A DNA stretch of 64,000 nt from Wansuia hejianensis (GCF_014337215.1 NZ_CP060635.1:3419501-3483500); one strand, 5' to 3'; counted from the first letter of the stretch, positions 26,858 through 36,096 are shown. Numbers and translations are program-made. Notes: generated by a model not told the origin, from the sequence alone.

Positions 26858-26905
26858 GCAGTGATATCTTTGAGATAAATGTGTCAACCAATATTGACAA
26901 TATCA

Positions 26906-27209
26906 CTTGATTAAGGAAATGTACGGTGTCCTCGCCCTCGTCGTCCCGGTCAATGAGGATATAAAAGTAATTGCCGTTTTTGGTCGTTACGGTGATAAGC
27001 TGCTTGTTGCCGCCGAAATCGTCTACAAGGGTCGCGTTCCCGTCCGGGGTAAGGGGTTCTTCCTTTTGGGGTTCCTCGTAGACAACGCCGCTGTCGTTGG
27101 TGTCGTCCTCTCCCTCCGGGGTCTGTGCAAAAGCGGTGACGGAAAAGCCGCCCATAAGTACAAGGGCGGCGCAAAGTGCGGTCAAGGTTCTAAGGATTTT
27201 CTTATTCAT
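26906..27209 (-). pseudogene. DUF4366-type ICE surface protein, 5' fragment with signal peptide
   Basis: Starts at ATG 27209 inside the end of the DUF4315 gene. A clear signal peptide ([19 protein letters not shown] then SVTAFAQ) is followed by an acidic region and a beta-rich stretch ([20 protein letters not shown]) ending EDTVHFLNQ where the IS enters. The truncated frame reads on into the IS for 30 residues and would yield a secreted stub without the membrane anchor. The intact gene would encode about 233 residues. Confidence 0.82.
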
Positions 27210-27480
27210 TCTCGGTGTCCTCCATTTCTTCGGTGTCATGGTCTGCGGGTTCTGCGGGGTAGCCCGGCGCGGCTTCCATGCCCGGAATACCGCCCCCGGA
27301 AAGCATAGCGGAAAGCTCATGCGGGGAAAGGCGCATGGAGCGCACAAGCTGTACGATTTGCAGGTTTTCCGCTTCGGTTTTCTGCGCTTCAAGCCCCCTT
27401 AATTTGTTCTGGTACTCGGTGATTTTCTCGCGGGTCTTTGCAATCTCCCTGTCGATACGTTCAATTTTGTTCATAGCCAT
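27202..27480 (-). CDS. DUF4315-family ICE protein
   Basis: 92 residues from ATG 27480 (MAMNKIER), behind AAGGAG. The N-terminal two thirds is a helical coiled coil ([21 protein letters not shown]), followed by [16 protein letters not shown] and an acidic tail. This matches small DUF4315 proteins that precede DUF4366 in Tn1549-like ICEs. Role unknown; cytoplasmic. Its stop overlaps the DUF4366 start. Confidence 0.75.
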   Translation of the reverse strand: MAMNKIERIDREIAKTREKITEYQNKLRGLEAQKTEAENLQIVQLVRSMRLSPHELSAMLSGGGIPGMEAAPGYPAEPADHDTEEMEDTENE

Positions 27481-27514
27481 AAATAAATTTCTCCTTTCTT
27501 TGCTCAAAAATATG

Positions 27515-29662
27515 TTAATTCCAGTTCATCAGCCCATAGCCTTTGATACAGGAGTAATTGACGGGGTAGCTCTTTATCTTGCAGGCGTCGCCGGAATTGC
27601 CCTCGACGGTATAGACGCGCTCCCCGTCCGTTCCGATAACAAGCCCCACATGGTCTGCGCTCCCGTCCCCGTCCCAGTCGAAAAAGATAGCGTCGCCGGG
27701 GGCGATATTCTCATAGCCCCTCGCGCCCCATTGCCCGCGTGACTGGAACCAGGGTACGCCCTGTGACTGGCACCCGGCAAAGCGCGGCTCGCTCTTTCCG
27801 GCTTGATTGTAGCACCATGAAACGAAACAGGCGCACCATTCCACGCGGCTGTTAAATCCGTACCAGCTCCAAAAGGGTCGCCCGCCCACGTTGCCGACTT
27901 GCCGCTTTGCAAGGTCTACAACGGCGGTGTTGCCGGGGCGTGTGCCGTTTACAAGCTGTACGCCGCTTAAATCCTCGGACGCGCCCATATCGGGGGAGCC
28001 GCCGCCGAAAATCAGCGGTTTGTTTCCGCTTGTTTCCAGATAGACGCGGTACATTTCAAGCTGCTGTGGCGTTAGAAGTTCCTCCGCAATCTCGGAAATG
28101 GGCTTGTTCGTCAGCTTCACATTAAGGATATGGTACTCGTAGGGTACTTCCTCGGTGGTCGTTTCCCCTGTTTCCGGGTCGGTGCTTGTTTCTGTGCGGT
28201 AGCGGATTTCCGTTTCTTCCGTCAGCGTCAAGGTGTACTGCATGGCAAAGACGCGGTTTAGTTCTGCCTGTGCGCTCTGCGGGGTGTAGGTCTGTAAAAG
28301 GGCGGTGAGGTAGGACGCTAACTCATGGGGGTTATGCCCGATACTGTCAAGGTCATAGCGGTATTCGTCATAGCCGGGGTGGGTGCTTTCGATATTGTCA
28401 ATCTGCTGCTGAAGCTCGTTTTCCTTTGCGGCGTAATTGTTCTCCGTCGCCACAAGGTCGCTGTCCTCCGACGTGTAGGAAGTCCCAAGTATGCCGTTCA
28501 TCAAGCCGGAGAACATGGAGCCGCAAGAGGAAAGCCCCGCCGATACCATGATGAATAAGAGCAGCGCGGCAACGGCGATACATACGCCCGCCGGGTGCCG
28601 CCCTACAAAAGCGATTGCCCGTTTGGTTTCCTCGGCGGTTTTCTTTGCCGCTTTCCTTGTATTCTCCGCTGCCTTTTTTGCTGTGGCTGCGCCCCCTTTT
28701 TTCGCTGCCTTTGCATACTGCCGCTTGATTTGCTGCTTCTGCATGAAGCGGGAAAGGGGATTGCTCGCAATCTGCGGATTGTCATGTAAGGCTTTGTGGT
28801 ACTGGAAATCCACATTTGCCTTGAACGCCGCTTTCTCTGCCTTTGCCGCCGCCCGGTAGGGTTTCAGCTTGTGGCTGCGGTAGCCCTCCTTGACTTTCCT
28901 CGCCCCGTACTTTGCGCCGCGCTCTGCCAGTTCTTCGGATTTGTGCGCCCCCTCAACGCCGGAATTGTCCTTTTCAACGGAATGTATCTTGTTGTGGACG
29001 AAAATACCCGCTTCCTGTGCGGGGCGGGATAGCGGGTTATTGTGGGGCTTATTCTTTCCTATGGGCTTTTCCCGTTCCTCAAAGCGTAGGCGGGTCTTGC
29101 CTTTCCCGGTAGCTTCGTCAAAGGTGCGCTCCCGTACAAGTTTCTTTTCTTTGGGGATAGCCGCCTTTGCCGCGTCCAGACGGTCGGCTGCTTTGTCCGA
29201 TTTTCGGATATACTTTTCAAGCTCCGGCGTTGCCCGTTCCTCGTCGGTAAACTGCAAGCGGGAAGATTTTTCTTTTGCTGTGGCTTCTGCCTGTGCTTTC
29301 CTCGCCGCCTTTTTGCTCGCCTTTCTGGTACGCGCCCCGTCGATACGCTCCAAGACGCGCTCGGCTGCGGCGGTGTCCTGTTCCCGTTCTGCCCCCGGCG
29401 CATGGGGAAGTGGCGGCGTGTCGGTTAAGGGCGGGGAAGTTGCGCCGCCCGGTAGGGGCTGCGCTGCCTGTTCCGGCGGCTGCGGTGCTTCGGTCTTTGC
29501 AAAGTCCGCGTCCCTTATCCGCTTGCTGATACGTTTCTTTTTCCCGGTGGCGGCGTTTACCTCGACAGCCCCCTCGCGGGTCATTTTCTGCGTGACTTTC
29601 TCACGCGCTCGATACTGTTTTATTTTTCTGTCCCTCCAATCCGCGCCCTTGCAAGGGCGCAA
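27515..29662 (-). CDS. CHAP-domain cell-wall hydrolase of ICE (CD1108-like)
   Basis: About 690-715 residues; the start is uncertain (TTG at 29662 overlaps the methylase by 43 bases, ATG at 29584 is the first ATG). A long basic cytoplasmic arm (to about residue 355) is followed by one membrane segment (AVALLLFIMVSAGLSSCGSMF), a helical spacer, and a C-terminal CHAP-type amidase/endopeptidase. Catalytic Cys is in EWCACFVSWCY, His in SADHVGLVIG and the third residue in VEGNSGD. It would locally open peptidoglycan for the transfer channel. Unlike the NlpC-like protein at 2224, all catalytic residues are present. Confidence 0.8.
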   Translation of the reverse strand: MRPCKGADWRDRKIKQYRAREKVTQKMTREGAVEVNAATGKKKRISKRIRDADFAKTEAPQPPEQAAQPLPGGATSPPLTDTPPLPHAPGAEREQDTAAAERVLERIDGARTRKASKKAARKAQAEATAKEKSSRLQFTDEERATPELEKYIRKSDKAADRLDAAKAAIPKEKKLVRERTFDEATGKGKTRLRFEEREKPIGKNKPHNNPLSRPAQEAGIFVHNKIHSVEKDNSGVEGAHKSEELAERGAKYGARKVKEGYRSHKLKPYRAAAKAEKAAFKANVDFQYHKALHDNPQIASNPLSRFMQKQQIKRQYAKAAKKGGAATAKKAAENTRKAAKKTAEETKRAIAFVGRHPAGVCIAVAALLLFIMVSAGLSSCGSMFSGLMNGILGTSYTSEDSDLVATENNYAAKENELQQQIDNIESTHPGYDEYRYDLDSIGHNPHELASYLTALLQTYTPQSAQAELNRVFAMQYTLTLTEETEIRYRTETSTDPETGETTTEEVPYEYHILNVKLTNKPISEIAEELLTPQQLEMYRVYLETSGNKPLIFGGGSPDMGASEDLSGVQLVNGTRPGNTAVVDLAKRQVGNVGGRPFWSWYGFNSRVEWCACFVSWCYNQAGKSEPRFAGCQSQGVPWFQSRGQWGARGYENIAPGDAIFFDWDGDGSADHVGLVIGTDGERVYTVEGNSGDACKIKSYPVNYSCIKGYGLMNWN

Positions 29663-30579
29663 TACTCGGCGTTTATCTCAATGCCTATATAATGCCTGTC
29701 AAGCTGCCTTGCGGCTGCCCCCGTCGTGCCGCTGCCGAAAAAGGGGTCAAGCACAACGCCGCCTTTCGGACAGCCCGCCTTGATACAGGTTTCGGCAAGT
29801 TTTGGCGGGAACGCGGCGAAATGCCCGCCCTTGTAGGGAACGGTATTGATAAGCCACACGTCCCGCCTGTTCCGCATGGTCGGCATGAGGGCTTCGTCGT
29901 AGTAGCTGCCGCTTCGCGCCCGGTTAAGCCCCTGTACTTTCCCCTGTCCGGGTATTTCGTCCGCATATTTCTGTCCCGCGCTGCGCCCGGTGCGGTACCG
30001 CGCCGCCGTTGTGGGGGCTAACGGCTCGGCTATGGCGGCTGCGTCATAGAAATATTTCTTTGACTTCGTAAGCAGAAAGATATGTTCATAGCAGCGGGTA
30101 GGGCGGTCTTTCACGCTCTCCGGCATGGGGTTTTCTTTCTGCCAGATAATGTCGCTCCGTAAATACCACCCGTCAGCGCGTAGGGCAAAGGCTAAAAGCC
30201 AAGGGATACCGATTAAGTCCTTTTGTTTGCAGCCGGAAACGCGGTTGTTTCTTGCAATCTGCTGTCCGTTTCTGCCTTTCGGGTTCTTCGGGTCTGCATG
30301 GTAGCCTTTATTTCCTGTGCCGCAGTAAGTGTCCGCGATATTCAGCCAGAGCGTACCGTCAGAACGCAGTACCCGGCGCAGCTCGCGGAAAACCTCGGTC
30401 AGCCTGTCAATGTACTGCTCCGGCGTGTCCTCCCGCCCAATCTGCATATCAAGCCCATAATCTCTAAGCGCATAGTAGGGCGGGCTTGTGACGCAACAGT
30501 GTACGCTTTCCTCTGGAAGCTCCCGCAAGGCATAGAGCGCGTCGCGGTTGATGATGGTGTCAGTTTTCAGCCCGTTCAT
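29620..30579 (-). CDS. DNA methyltransferase (N4-cytosine/N6-adenine, type II-like orphan)
   Basis: 319 residues. The catalytic motif is TSPPYYALRDY (SPPY, more usual in N4-cytosine enzymes) near residue 33, and the AdoMet-binding motif VLDPFFGSGTTGAA lies near the C-terminus, so the order is the beta class. A region with SGCKQKDLIGIPWLLA and GWYLRSDIIWQKENPMP between them is typical. No restriction endonuclease is adjacent, so it is probably an orphan that protects the ICE. Its ATG overlaps the VirB4 stop by four bases. Confidence 0.88.
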   Translation of the reverse strand: MNGLKTDTIINRDALYALRELPEESVHCCVTSPPYYALRDYGLDMQIGREDTPEQYIDRLTEVFRELRRVLRSDGTLWLNIADTYCGTGNKGYHADPKNPKGRNGQQIARNNRVSGCKQKDLIGIPWLLAFALRADGWYLRSDIIWQKENPMPESVKDRPTRCYEHIFLLTKSKKYFYDAAAIAEPLAPTTAARYRTGRSAGQKYADEIPGQGKVQGLNRARSGSYYDEALMPTMRNRRDVWLINTVPYKGGHFAAFPPKLAETCIKAGCPKGGVVLDPFFGSGTTGAAARQLDRHYIGIEINAEYCALARARIGGTEK

Positions 30580-33014
30580 GCTTCGCCTACTTCCTCCGGC
30601 TTCGTCGTCATTACCCGGTAAAGCTCGGTGTCTTTCGGGAAGCGGTCTACAAAGGGCAGCACCACGTTCCCGTAGAAGATAAGCCCCTCGCCCGCTTCGG
30701 TGTGGGTGACATATTTCATCTGCTGCGGGGAGATGTTGAGCTGCTTTGCAAGGATAGCCCGGTCGCCCGCCGCCTGATTGAGCATGAGGACAAAATCAGA
30801 GTTTTCAAAGATATTCTCCACTTCGCGGGAAGCAAGCAAATCCTTGACATTCTGCGTAATGGCTGTGGGTATGCCGCCCCATTTTCTGAAACGCTTCCAG
30901 ATTTCAACGGAATAGGCGGCGGTCTGTTCCTCTTTCAAGAGAAGATGAAATTCGTCCATAAAATACCGGGTGGATTTCCTTTCTGCCCGGTTGACGGTGA
31001 CGCGGTTCCATACCTGGTCCTGCACAATGAGCATACCTAACTTTTTGAGCTGCTTCCCAAGCTGCTTGATGTCAAAGCAGACAAGGCGGTTGTTCAGCTC
31101 CACGTTGGTACGGTGGTTGAATACGTTAAGGCTCCCGGAAACGTAAAGCTCCAATGCCGCCGCGATACGCGCCGCTTCCGGCTCCGGCTGCTTCAAAAGC
31201 TCGTCGTAGAGGTCGCCCAAGATAGGCATTTTCTCCGGGTCGGGGTCTGCAAGGAAAGGGCGGTACACGTTCCTAACAGCGCGGTCAATGACGGTCTTAT
31301 CGACAGGCTGCAAGCCCTCCTTACCGCCTATGACAAGCTCGCAGAGGGAGAGGATAAAGTCGGATTTCAGCGCAAGGGGGCTGTCGTCCTCGGAATAGTT
31401 GAGGTTAATATCCATAGGGTTCACATACTGGGGCTTCCCGTCAATGCCCTTGCCCGTAGGCGATAACCGTATCACTTGCCCGTCAAGCCGCTGCACAAGG
31501 GAAAAATACTCTGCTTCTGGGTCGCAGATAATAATGTCGTCGTCTGTAATGAGGAAAGCGTTTGTCATTTCCCGTTTGGCGGCAAAGGATTTCCCGCTTC
31601 CCGGCGTACCCAAGATTAAGCCGTTGGGGTTCTTTAGCTGCTTGCGGTCGCAGAGTATCATGTTGTTAGACAGGGCGTTCAAGCCGTAGTACAAAGCCGC
31701 GCCCGTCTGGAAAAGCTCCTGTGTGATAAAGGGGATAAAGATAGCGGTGCTTGACGTGGTAAGCCCTCTTTGAATGGGGATAAGGTTCTCCCCAAGCGGT
31801 ACAGAGGACATAAGCCCCGCTTCCTGTTGGTAGTCAAGGCGGGTTAAGGCGCAGTTGTTCTTCTGTGCTATGCCCGCCGCCGCGAATACGTCATTTTCCA
31901 GTTTCCGCTTCGTGTCCGCCATGTTCACCACAAGGAACGTCAAGAGGAACATTCTTTCATTCCGGCTCTGCAAGTCCTGTAAGAGGTTCTTCGCTTCGCT
32001 GCCGAACGTGGCAAGGTCGGACGGGATTATATCCATGTCATAGCCGCTGCGTACCGCTTTTTTCTGTTCCTCGATTTTCATTTTGTCAAGGTCGGTGATT
32101 TTCCGCTTGATTGTCTTTATGGCTTCGGTCTGGTCGATACTGTGGATATGCAGATTGACGATAACGCCCGTTTCCAAGTCCAGAATATCCGATAAGATAC
32201 GGTCGTTTAACTCCGGGGCAAGGATTTCAAGGAATGAAACCGCGCCGATTTTGCGCCCCATGCGGAAATAACGCCCCTCGCCAAAACGGAAAGAGGACGG
32301 GGCGATAAAGTCCTTTGTGGAAAGCCCGGACGGGGCAAGCCAAGAAAAATCAAAGGAAAACTGCCCGCCCTCCGGGTGGAAAATGCCATGCAGCATTTTA
32401 AGGCGTTCATAGCCTGTCATGGGGCGGGCAGCTACGCCCAAGAGCTTAAAGTTGTTCAGCACGTCCGTTTCGATACGGGCAAGGCGGGATTTCGCCGCGC
32501 CCAGACTGTCGGCTTCAATGGCAAAGGTGATATACTTCGCCTTGACAAGCCCGTTGTTGCCCTTTGCAAGCTGGTTTTTCAGCATATCCCGGTATTCTGT
32601 GCGGATAGAATTGAAAGCGTCCTCCTGTGCCGGGATATTGACCGCCTTTTCCGCTTCGCCCCGCTGCGTCCCCTGATTGATGAAAGAAAGCTGCACCGAA
32701 ACGGAAGCGTCAAAGTAGTTTAGGAAGTCGCACCAGTTCTCAAAAATGGCGGTCTTGTCGTCTGCCTGTGCAAGCTGATAGTTAATATCTTCAAAGGCGA
32801 CGGTCTTTGAGTATTTGCGCTGCGTAACCTTGCAGATACCGTCCGGGTACATCTGGATATAGGGGATTGTCTGCTGCGCGGTGTGCGCTTTCCCGTCGCC
32901 CTTTGCCTGTCTGATGATTTCCGCAATCTGCTTTTTCTCGGCGCGGGTGAGCTTGCGGGGCGGGTTAGGCTTTGCGCTTCCCGCCGCGCTGTTTCTTCGT
33001 GTTTCCTTTTGCAA
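30576..33014 (-). CDS. VirB4-type conjugation ATPase (TraE/CD1110-like)
   Basis: 812 residues from TTG 33014, nine bases after GGAGG; a TTG at 33035 lies in front of that ribosome site and is rejected. N-terminal VirB4 region, then Walker A LILGTPGSGKSFAAKREM, Walker B RYFMDEFHLLLKEEQ, and the closing region VLMLNQAAGDRAILAKQL typical of the family. It powers the ICE transfer channel with PrgI, VirB6 and VirD4. It overlaps prgI by about 50 bases. No defects seen. Confidence 0.92.
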   Translation of the reverse strand: MQKETRRNSAAGSAKPNPPRKLTRAEKKQIAEIIRQAKGDGKAHTAQQTIPYIQMYPDGICKVTQRKYSKTVAFEDINYQLAQADDKTAIFENWCDFLNYFDASVSVQLSFINQGTQRGEAEKAVNIPAQEDAFNSIRTEYRDMLKNQLAKGNNGLVKAKYITFAIEADSLGAAKSRLARIETDVLNNFKLLGVAARPMTGYERLKMLHGIFHPEGGQFSFDFSWLAPSGLSTKDFIAPSSFRFGEGRYFRMGRKIGAVSFLEILAPELNDRILSDILDLETGVIVNLHIHSIDQTEAIKTIKRKITDLDKMKIEEQKKAVRSGYDMDIIPSDLATFGSEAKNLLQDLQSRNERMFLLTFLVVNMADTKRKLENDVFAAAGIAQKNNCALTRLDYQQEAGLMSSVPLGENLIPIQRGLTTSSTAIFIPFITQELFQTGAALYYGLNALSNNMILCDRKQLKNPNGLILGTPGSGKSFAAKREMTNAFLITDDDIIICDPEAEYFSLVQRLDGQVIRLSPTGKGIDGKPQYVNPMDINLNYSEDDSPLALKSDFILSLCELVIGGKEGLQPVDKTVIDRAVRNVYRPFLADPDPEKMPILGDLYDELLKQPEPEAARIAAALELYVSGSLNVFNHRTNVELNNRLVCFDIKQLGKQLKKLGMLIVQDQVWNRVTVNRAERKSTRYFMDEFHLLLKEEQTAAYSVEIWKRFRKWGGIPTAITQNVKDLLASREVENIFENSDFVLMLNQAAGDRAILAKQLNISPQQMKYVTHTEAGEGLIFYGNVVLPFVDRFPKDTELYRVMTTKPEEVGEA

Positions 33015-33366
33015 TCGCTGATACCTCCTTTTCAAGTTTTCTCTGCCGTTCTAAGACGGAATAAAAGTTGTCTGTCCTGTATGGTCGTTCTTTGGGGGCT
33101 ATGAATTTTGTCTGAATGATGTTCTTCACCACCACTTCAAGGGGCTGTCCATGCTTCTCATACATGGCAAAGAGGAAACAGGGCAGCATGACGGCAATCA
33201 TAGCCATAGACGCAAGGCTGGTGCCTGTGCTGTCTTTGAGCAGAAAGAAAAGCGGCAAGCCGAACAGGAGAGCCGCCGCAAAACATACAATCTGCCGTTT
33301 GGTAAGGTTGAACGCTACTTTTGTCTTGACTTTGGATAAGTCTTTGGGTACGGGTACATACGCCAA
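32965..33366 (-). CDS. prgI: PrgI-family transfer membrane protein
   Basis: 133 residues, start ATG 33366 about 12 bases after AAAGGAGG. Begins with VPVPKDLSKVKTKVAFNLTKRQ, then two membrane segments (IVCFAAALLFGLPLFFLL, SMAMIAVMLPCFLFAMY), then a basic cytoplasmic tail (KKQRGGKRKA). This is the PrgI layout found directly before VirB4 in Gram-positive type IV systems. The order PrgI-VirB4 is preserved here. Confidence 0.88.
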   Translation of the reverse strand: MAYVPVPKDLSKVKTKVAFNLTKRQIVCFAAALLFGLPLFFLLKDSTGTSLASMAMIAVMLPCFLFAMYEKHGQPLEVVVKNIIQTKFIAPKERPYRTDNFYSVLERQRKLEKEVSAIAKGNTKKQRGGKRKA

Positions 33367-33543
33367 GTGAAAACCTCCTTTCTCTGGGTTTGGTGTTGCT
33401 GTAATTTTCCATAAGGGTAATCAAGGCAAAGGTCAATCTATGCCCTTTGCCCGCCCGTATTATATGGGGGTTATCCGCGTCAAGGTCGGGTCGTATTTTC
33501 GCCGCTTCGCTCTGAAAATCTCCACCCTGCCCTTGACACGCCG

Positions 33544-34413
33544 CTAATGCGCGGAAAAAATCGACTTCGCCAGTGCGCCGGATTTGAACAGGGAGAAACA
33601 GAGGATAACGGTGTAGGCTGCAAGGGAGAATATCGCGCTGTGCAGATTGTCCGCTATTATCATGTTGTTTACCAGAACCGCGTAAATGCCGACGCATATC
33701 ATAATGAGGAAGCCTTGAAAACCGATAGCGAACAGGGATTTTAGGTAGTTGTTTCCTATCTGCCCCCATTCCCGGTTAGTCATAGTTGCAAACGGGATAG
33801 GCGATACCGAACAGTAAAGGTAAATTTCTATCATACGCCCGTAGAGGATAACGGTTATCAGTACGGACATGATTTTCATGCACAAGCTCACAAGGCTTGT
33901 TTCCATGACAAGTAAGAGCAGTTCGGGGATTTCCATAGCGTCAAGCCCGCTTTGCATGGAAGCAAGGGCGGCGGCAACATCAATCTCTGTGCTGCCGCCG
34001 ATTACCCCCGCCGCGCCGGAAACAACGTGCTGCGCCATATCGAACACCGCCATAGTGATGTCAAAGGTGTGCGTCACAAGGTAGACTGCCACAAACGCCT
34101 TGAACACCCACTTGAAGAACATGGAAGTGTCAACGTCGTGCATATTGTTCTTTTCCGTTACCATGCTGATAAGCTCATAGCATAGGACGTAGGTAATGAC
34201 AAGCCCCGCAATGGGTACGATTACATTCTCACTAAGGGTCTGTATCATGGAGAATATATTTGCGTTCCACCCTTGCGGGGTCTGCCCTACCTCTGCGGCG
34301 ATAGTGCCGACTTTTTCGTTTACGTCCCCGAACATAGTTGACAGATTACCGTTTATGGCTCCTATGAGGATTTCCTTTATCCATTCGTTAATCGCGTCAA
34401 GTATGCTCTGCAT
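33544..34413 (-). CDS. VirB6/TrbL-like polytopic transfer protein (CD1112-like)
   Basis: 289 residues with about five or six membrane segments (IAGLVITYVLCYELI, WVFKAFVAVYLVTHTF, LLLLVMETSLVSLCMKIMSVLITVILYG, LFAIGFQGFLIMICVGIYAVLV, IFSLAAYTVILCFSLF). An N-terminal extracellular-looking part precedes them. The size, layout and place between Maff2 and PrgI match VirB6-like channel proteins of Tn1549-type ICEs. Start ATG 34413. Confidence 0.82.
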   Translation of the reverse strand: MQSILDAINEWIKEILIGAINGNLSTMFGDVNEKVGTIAAEVGQTPQGWNANIFSMIQTLSENVIVPIAGLVITYVLCYELISMVTEKNNMHDVDTSMFFKWVFKAFVAVYLVTHTFDITMAVFDMAQHVVSGAAGVIGGSTEIDVAAALASMQSGLDAMEIPELLLLVMETSLVSLCMKIMSVLITVILYGRMIEIYLYCSVSPIPFATMTNREWGQIGNNYLKSLFAIGFQGFLIMICVGIYAVLVNNMIIADNLHSAIFSLAAYTVILCFSLFKSGALAKSIFSAH

Positions 34414-34432
34414 AAGCCTTTACCCGCGCTTC

Positions 34433-34502
34433 TTAACCGAACAGCCCGGAAAGCAGCGGTACAAGGGTCATGCCGATAAGGGCAACGCCGCCGCCCGCCA
34501 TA
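34433..34502 (-). pseudogene. Maff2-family ICE membrane protein, 3' fragment
   Basis: The minus strand reads AGGGVALIGMTLVPLLSGLF then G and a stop at 34433, preceded by IS copy 3. Joined to 35875-36023 across one ATA it restores the intact Maff2-type small protein with two hydrophobic segments. Too short to stand alone. Confidence 0.85.
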
Positions 34503-34550
34503 TGATATTGTCAATATTGGTTGACACATTTATCTCAAAGATATCACTGC

Positions 34551-35459
34551 CTATGCAGCCTGTTCCAGAGATTGGTAGTATCTCTGTCGCTTAATTATCG
34601 GAGGAAGCCCACCGTTGGCAGAGCAGATCCTCCTGTTATTCCAGTAACTGATGAAGTATCTCCAAATGAGAACCTTCAGTTCCTCTATGGTCATAGTCTC
34701 CGTATTGTAGCGGTCATAGAGAAGCTCACTTTTCATTCTGGCCCACATGCTTTCGCATCGGGCATTATCGTGGCACCTGCCACCAGCACTGTTCATGCTT
34801 TGAATAATACCGTATTTAGCAAGAGCCTTACGATAAGTTTCACTGGTATATTGTGTTCCTCTGTCAGAGTGTACAATAGCCCCTCGCAGATCAGGATATG
34901 CCAGATAGGCATTATCCAGGGTATGCTCACACAACGTTGCTTTCATGTTGGTTTCCATTGCCAGACCAAGGACACCGGAATCAAAGCAGTCAAAGATAGC
35001 TGAAACATACAGTTTCCCATCTTTAGCCTTGATTTCTGTAATGTCAGTTACACATTTTTCAAGTGGCTTGTCGGATTTGAAATCTCGCTTCAGAAGATCA
35101 TCTGACTTACGAGCTTCCCGATCAGCCTTGGTAATACCATTCGGCTTACGCTTTGGTTGATGACTAAGGCCTATTTCATCCATGACCCTGTAGACGGTTC
35201 GCTCACTGGGAATCTTGAGTCCTTCCGGTTTCTTAAGGAGAAGTGCCTGATACATGCGAATGCGCCCATATGTATCATTGTATTCATCTTCAGTATGGAT
35301 TGCTATCATAGCATCAGCGAGATCCTGATATTTCCAGGGCCGGTCTTTATTAGCAAGATATTTGTAGAACCCCTGGCGGCTGACACCAAGCATCCGGCAA
35401 TAGAATGAGAGTTTTCCCTTAATCGCGCCGTCTTCCGTTTTTATGGCAATGAACATCAT
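34551..35459 (-). CDS. IS3-family transposase OrfB (DDE integrase), copy 3
   Basis: 302 residues identical to copies 1 and 2, catalytic residues in [15 protein letters not shown] and [13 protein letters not shown] overlap with orfA. Probably functional. Confidence 0.95.
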   Translation of the reverse strand: MMFIAIKTEDGAIKGKLSFYCRMLGVSRQGFYKYLANKDRPWKYQDLADAMIAIHTEDEYNDTYGRIRMYQALLLKKPEGLKIPSERTVYRVMDEIGLSHQPKRKPNGITKADREARKSDDLLKRDFKSDKPLEKCVTDITEIKAKDGKLYVSAIFDCFDSGVLGLAMETNMKATLCEHTLDNAYLAYPDLRGAIVHSDRGTQYTSETYRKALAKYGIIQSMNSAGGRCHDNARCESMWARMKSELLYDRYNTETMTIEELKVLIWRYFISYWNNRRICSANGGLPPIIKRQRYYQSLEQAA

Positions 35460-35797
35460 TCTTTGGTTCTTGCTGACTTCCGACGGCTGGCTGCGAAAAA
35501 AGCACTTGCTTCCTCGAGAAATTCATTTTCCTCTTTTAGACGCCGGATTTCTTTATCCTGATCCTTAACACGTTTGCGGAGCATAGCAAGTTCCTCAGCG
35601 AGACTCATGGCACTTTCTGGAGTATGTGCACCGTCGCCAATATCCAATGTACCGGCTCTAACTGCTTTCAGCCATGTATGGATGGTTCCTTCTGGAATAC
35701 CTAATTCTTTGGCTGCCTTAGCACCGCCGATTTCTCTGGCAAGTTTGACAGCCTGGATCTTATATTCGTGGTCGTATTTACGTTGAGTACGTGACAT
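35456..35797 (-). CDS. IS3-family transposase OrfA (HTH), copy 3
   Basis: 113 residues from ATG 35797 behind AGGAGG, identical to the other copies: helix-turn-helix plus coiled-coil. Confidence 0.93.
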   Translation of the reverse strand: MSRTQRKYDHEYKIQAVKLAREIGGAKAAKELGIPEGTIHTWLKAVRAGTLDIGDGAHTPESAMSLAEELAMLRKRVKDQDKEIRRLKEENEFLEEASAFFAASRRKSARTKE

Positions 35798-35874
35798 TGA
35801 GAGTTCCTCCTTATTCTCTTTATTATACATGAATTCTTTGAGAATAAGGTGCCAACTTTATTTATACGACATCA

Positions 35875-36023
35875 ATAAGCTGCTTCATGCCCTGGCTTTT
35901 CGCGCCCGGATTGTCGTTGCCGTAGCCCTCCATCAGATTGATTACGCCCCAGATACCAAGCCCGGCTCCAAGTGCTACAACAAGGGTCTGCAAAACGTCT
36001 ACTGCGCTATTGAAAAATGCCAT
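35875..36023 (-). pseudogene. Maff2-family ICE membrane protein, 5' fragment
   Basis: Starts at ATG 36023 behind GAAAGGAT: MAFFNSAVDVLQTLVVALGA, GLGIWGVINLMEGYGNDNPG, then SQGMKQL, after which IS copy 3 enters and the frame closes with a few IS-encoded residues. Maff2 proteins are about 70 residues with two hydrophobic segments, a size that would suit a VirB2-like pilin, but that role is inference. The insertion should disrupt the transfer channel unless another copy exists. Confidence 0.85.
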
Positions 36024-36096
36024 AAATATATCCTTTCTGCCGCGTCTGCGGCTGTCCGGCAAGCGGACAAAAGGCGGTCAGCATATGCCGCCGCAC

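Larger units (their letters stand above)
25534..26905 (+). mobile_element. IS3-type insertion sequence, copy 2 (1372 bp) with CTT target duplication
   Basis: Flanked by CTT at 25531-25533 and 26906-26908, a 3-bp duplication. Inserted inside the DUF4366 gene, in opposite orientation to it. Ends as in copies 1 and 3. A TATAAT hexamer lies at 25581-25586 upstream of orfA. Confidence 0.95.
34503..35874 (-). mobile_element. IS3-type insertion sequence, copy 3 (1372 bp) with ATA target duplication
   Basis: Flanked by ATA at 34500-34502 and 35875-35877. Same length, ends and genes as copies 1 and 2. Inserted in the Maff2 gene in the same orientation as it. Confidence 0.95.

Noticed and set aside
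26405..26887. 160-residue frame antisense to the IS transposase, present in all three copies
   Set aside because: Shadow of OrfB; it repeats only because the IS repeats. The same holds for the 70-, 71- and 83-residue frames in the IS.
28890..29783. 297-residue plus-strand frame opposite the CHAP hydrolase gene
   Set aside because: Typical shadow in GC-rich DNA; no ribosome site and no motif, while the minus strand encodes a complete hydrolase.
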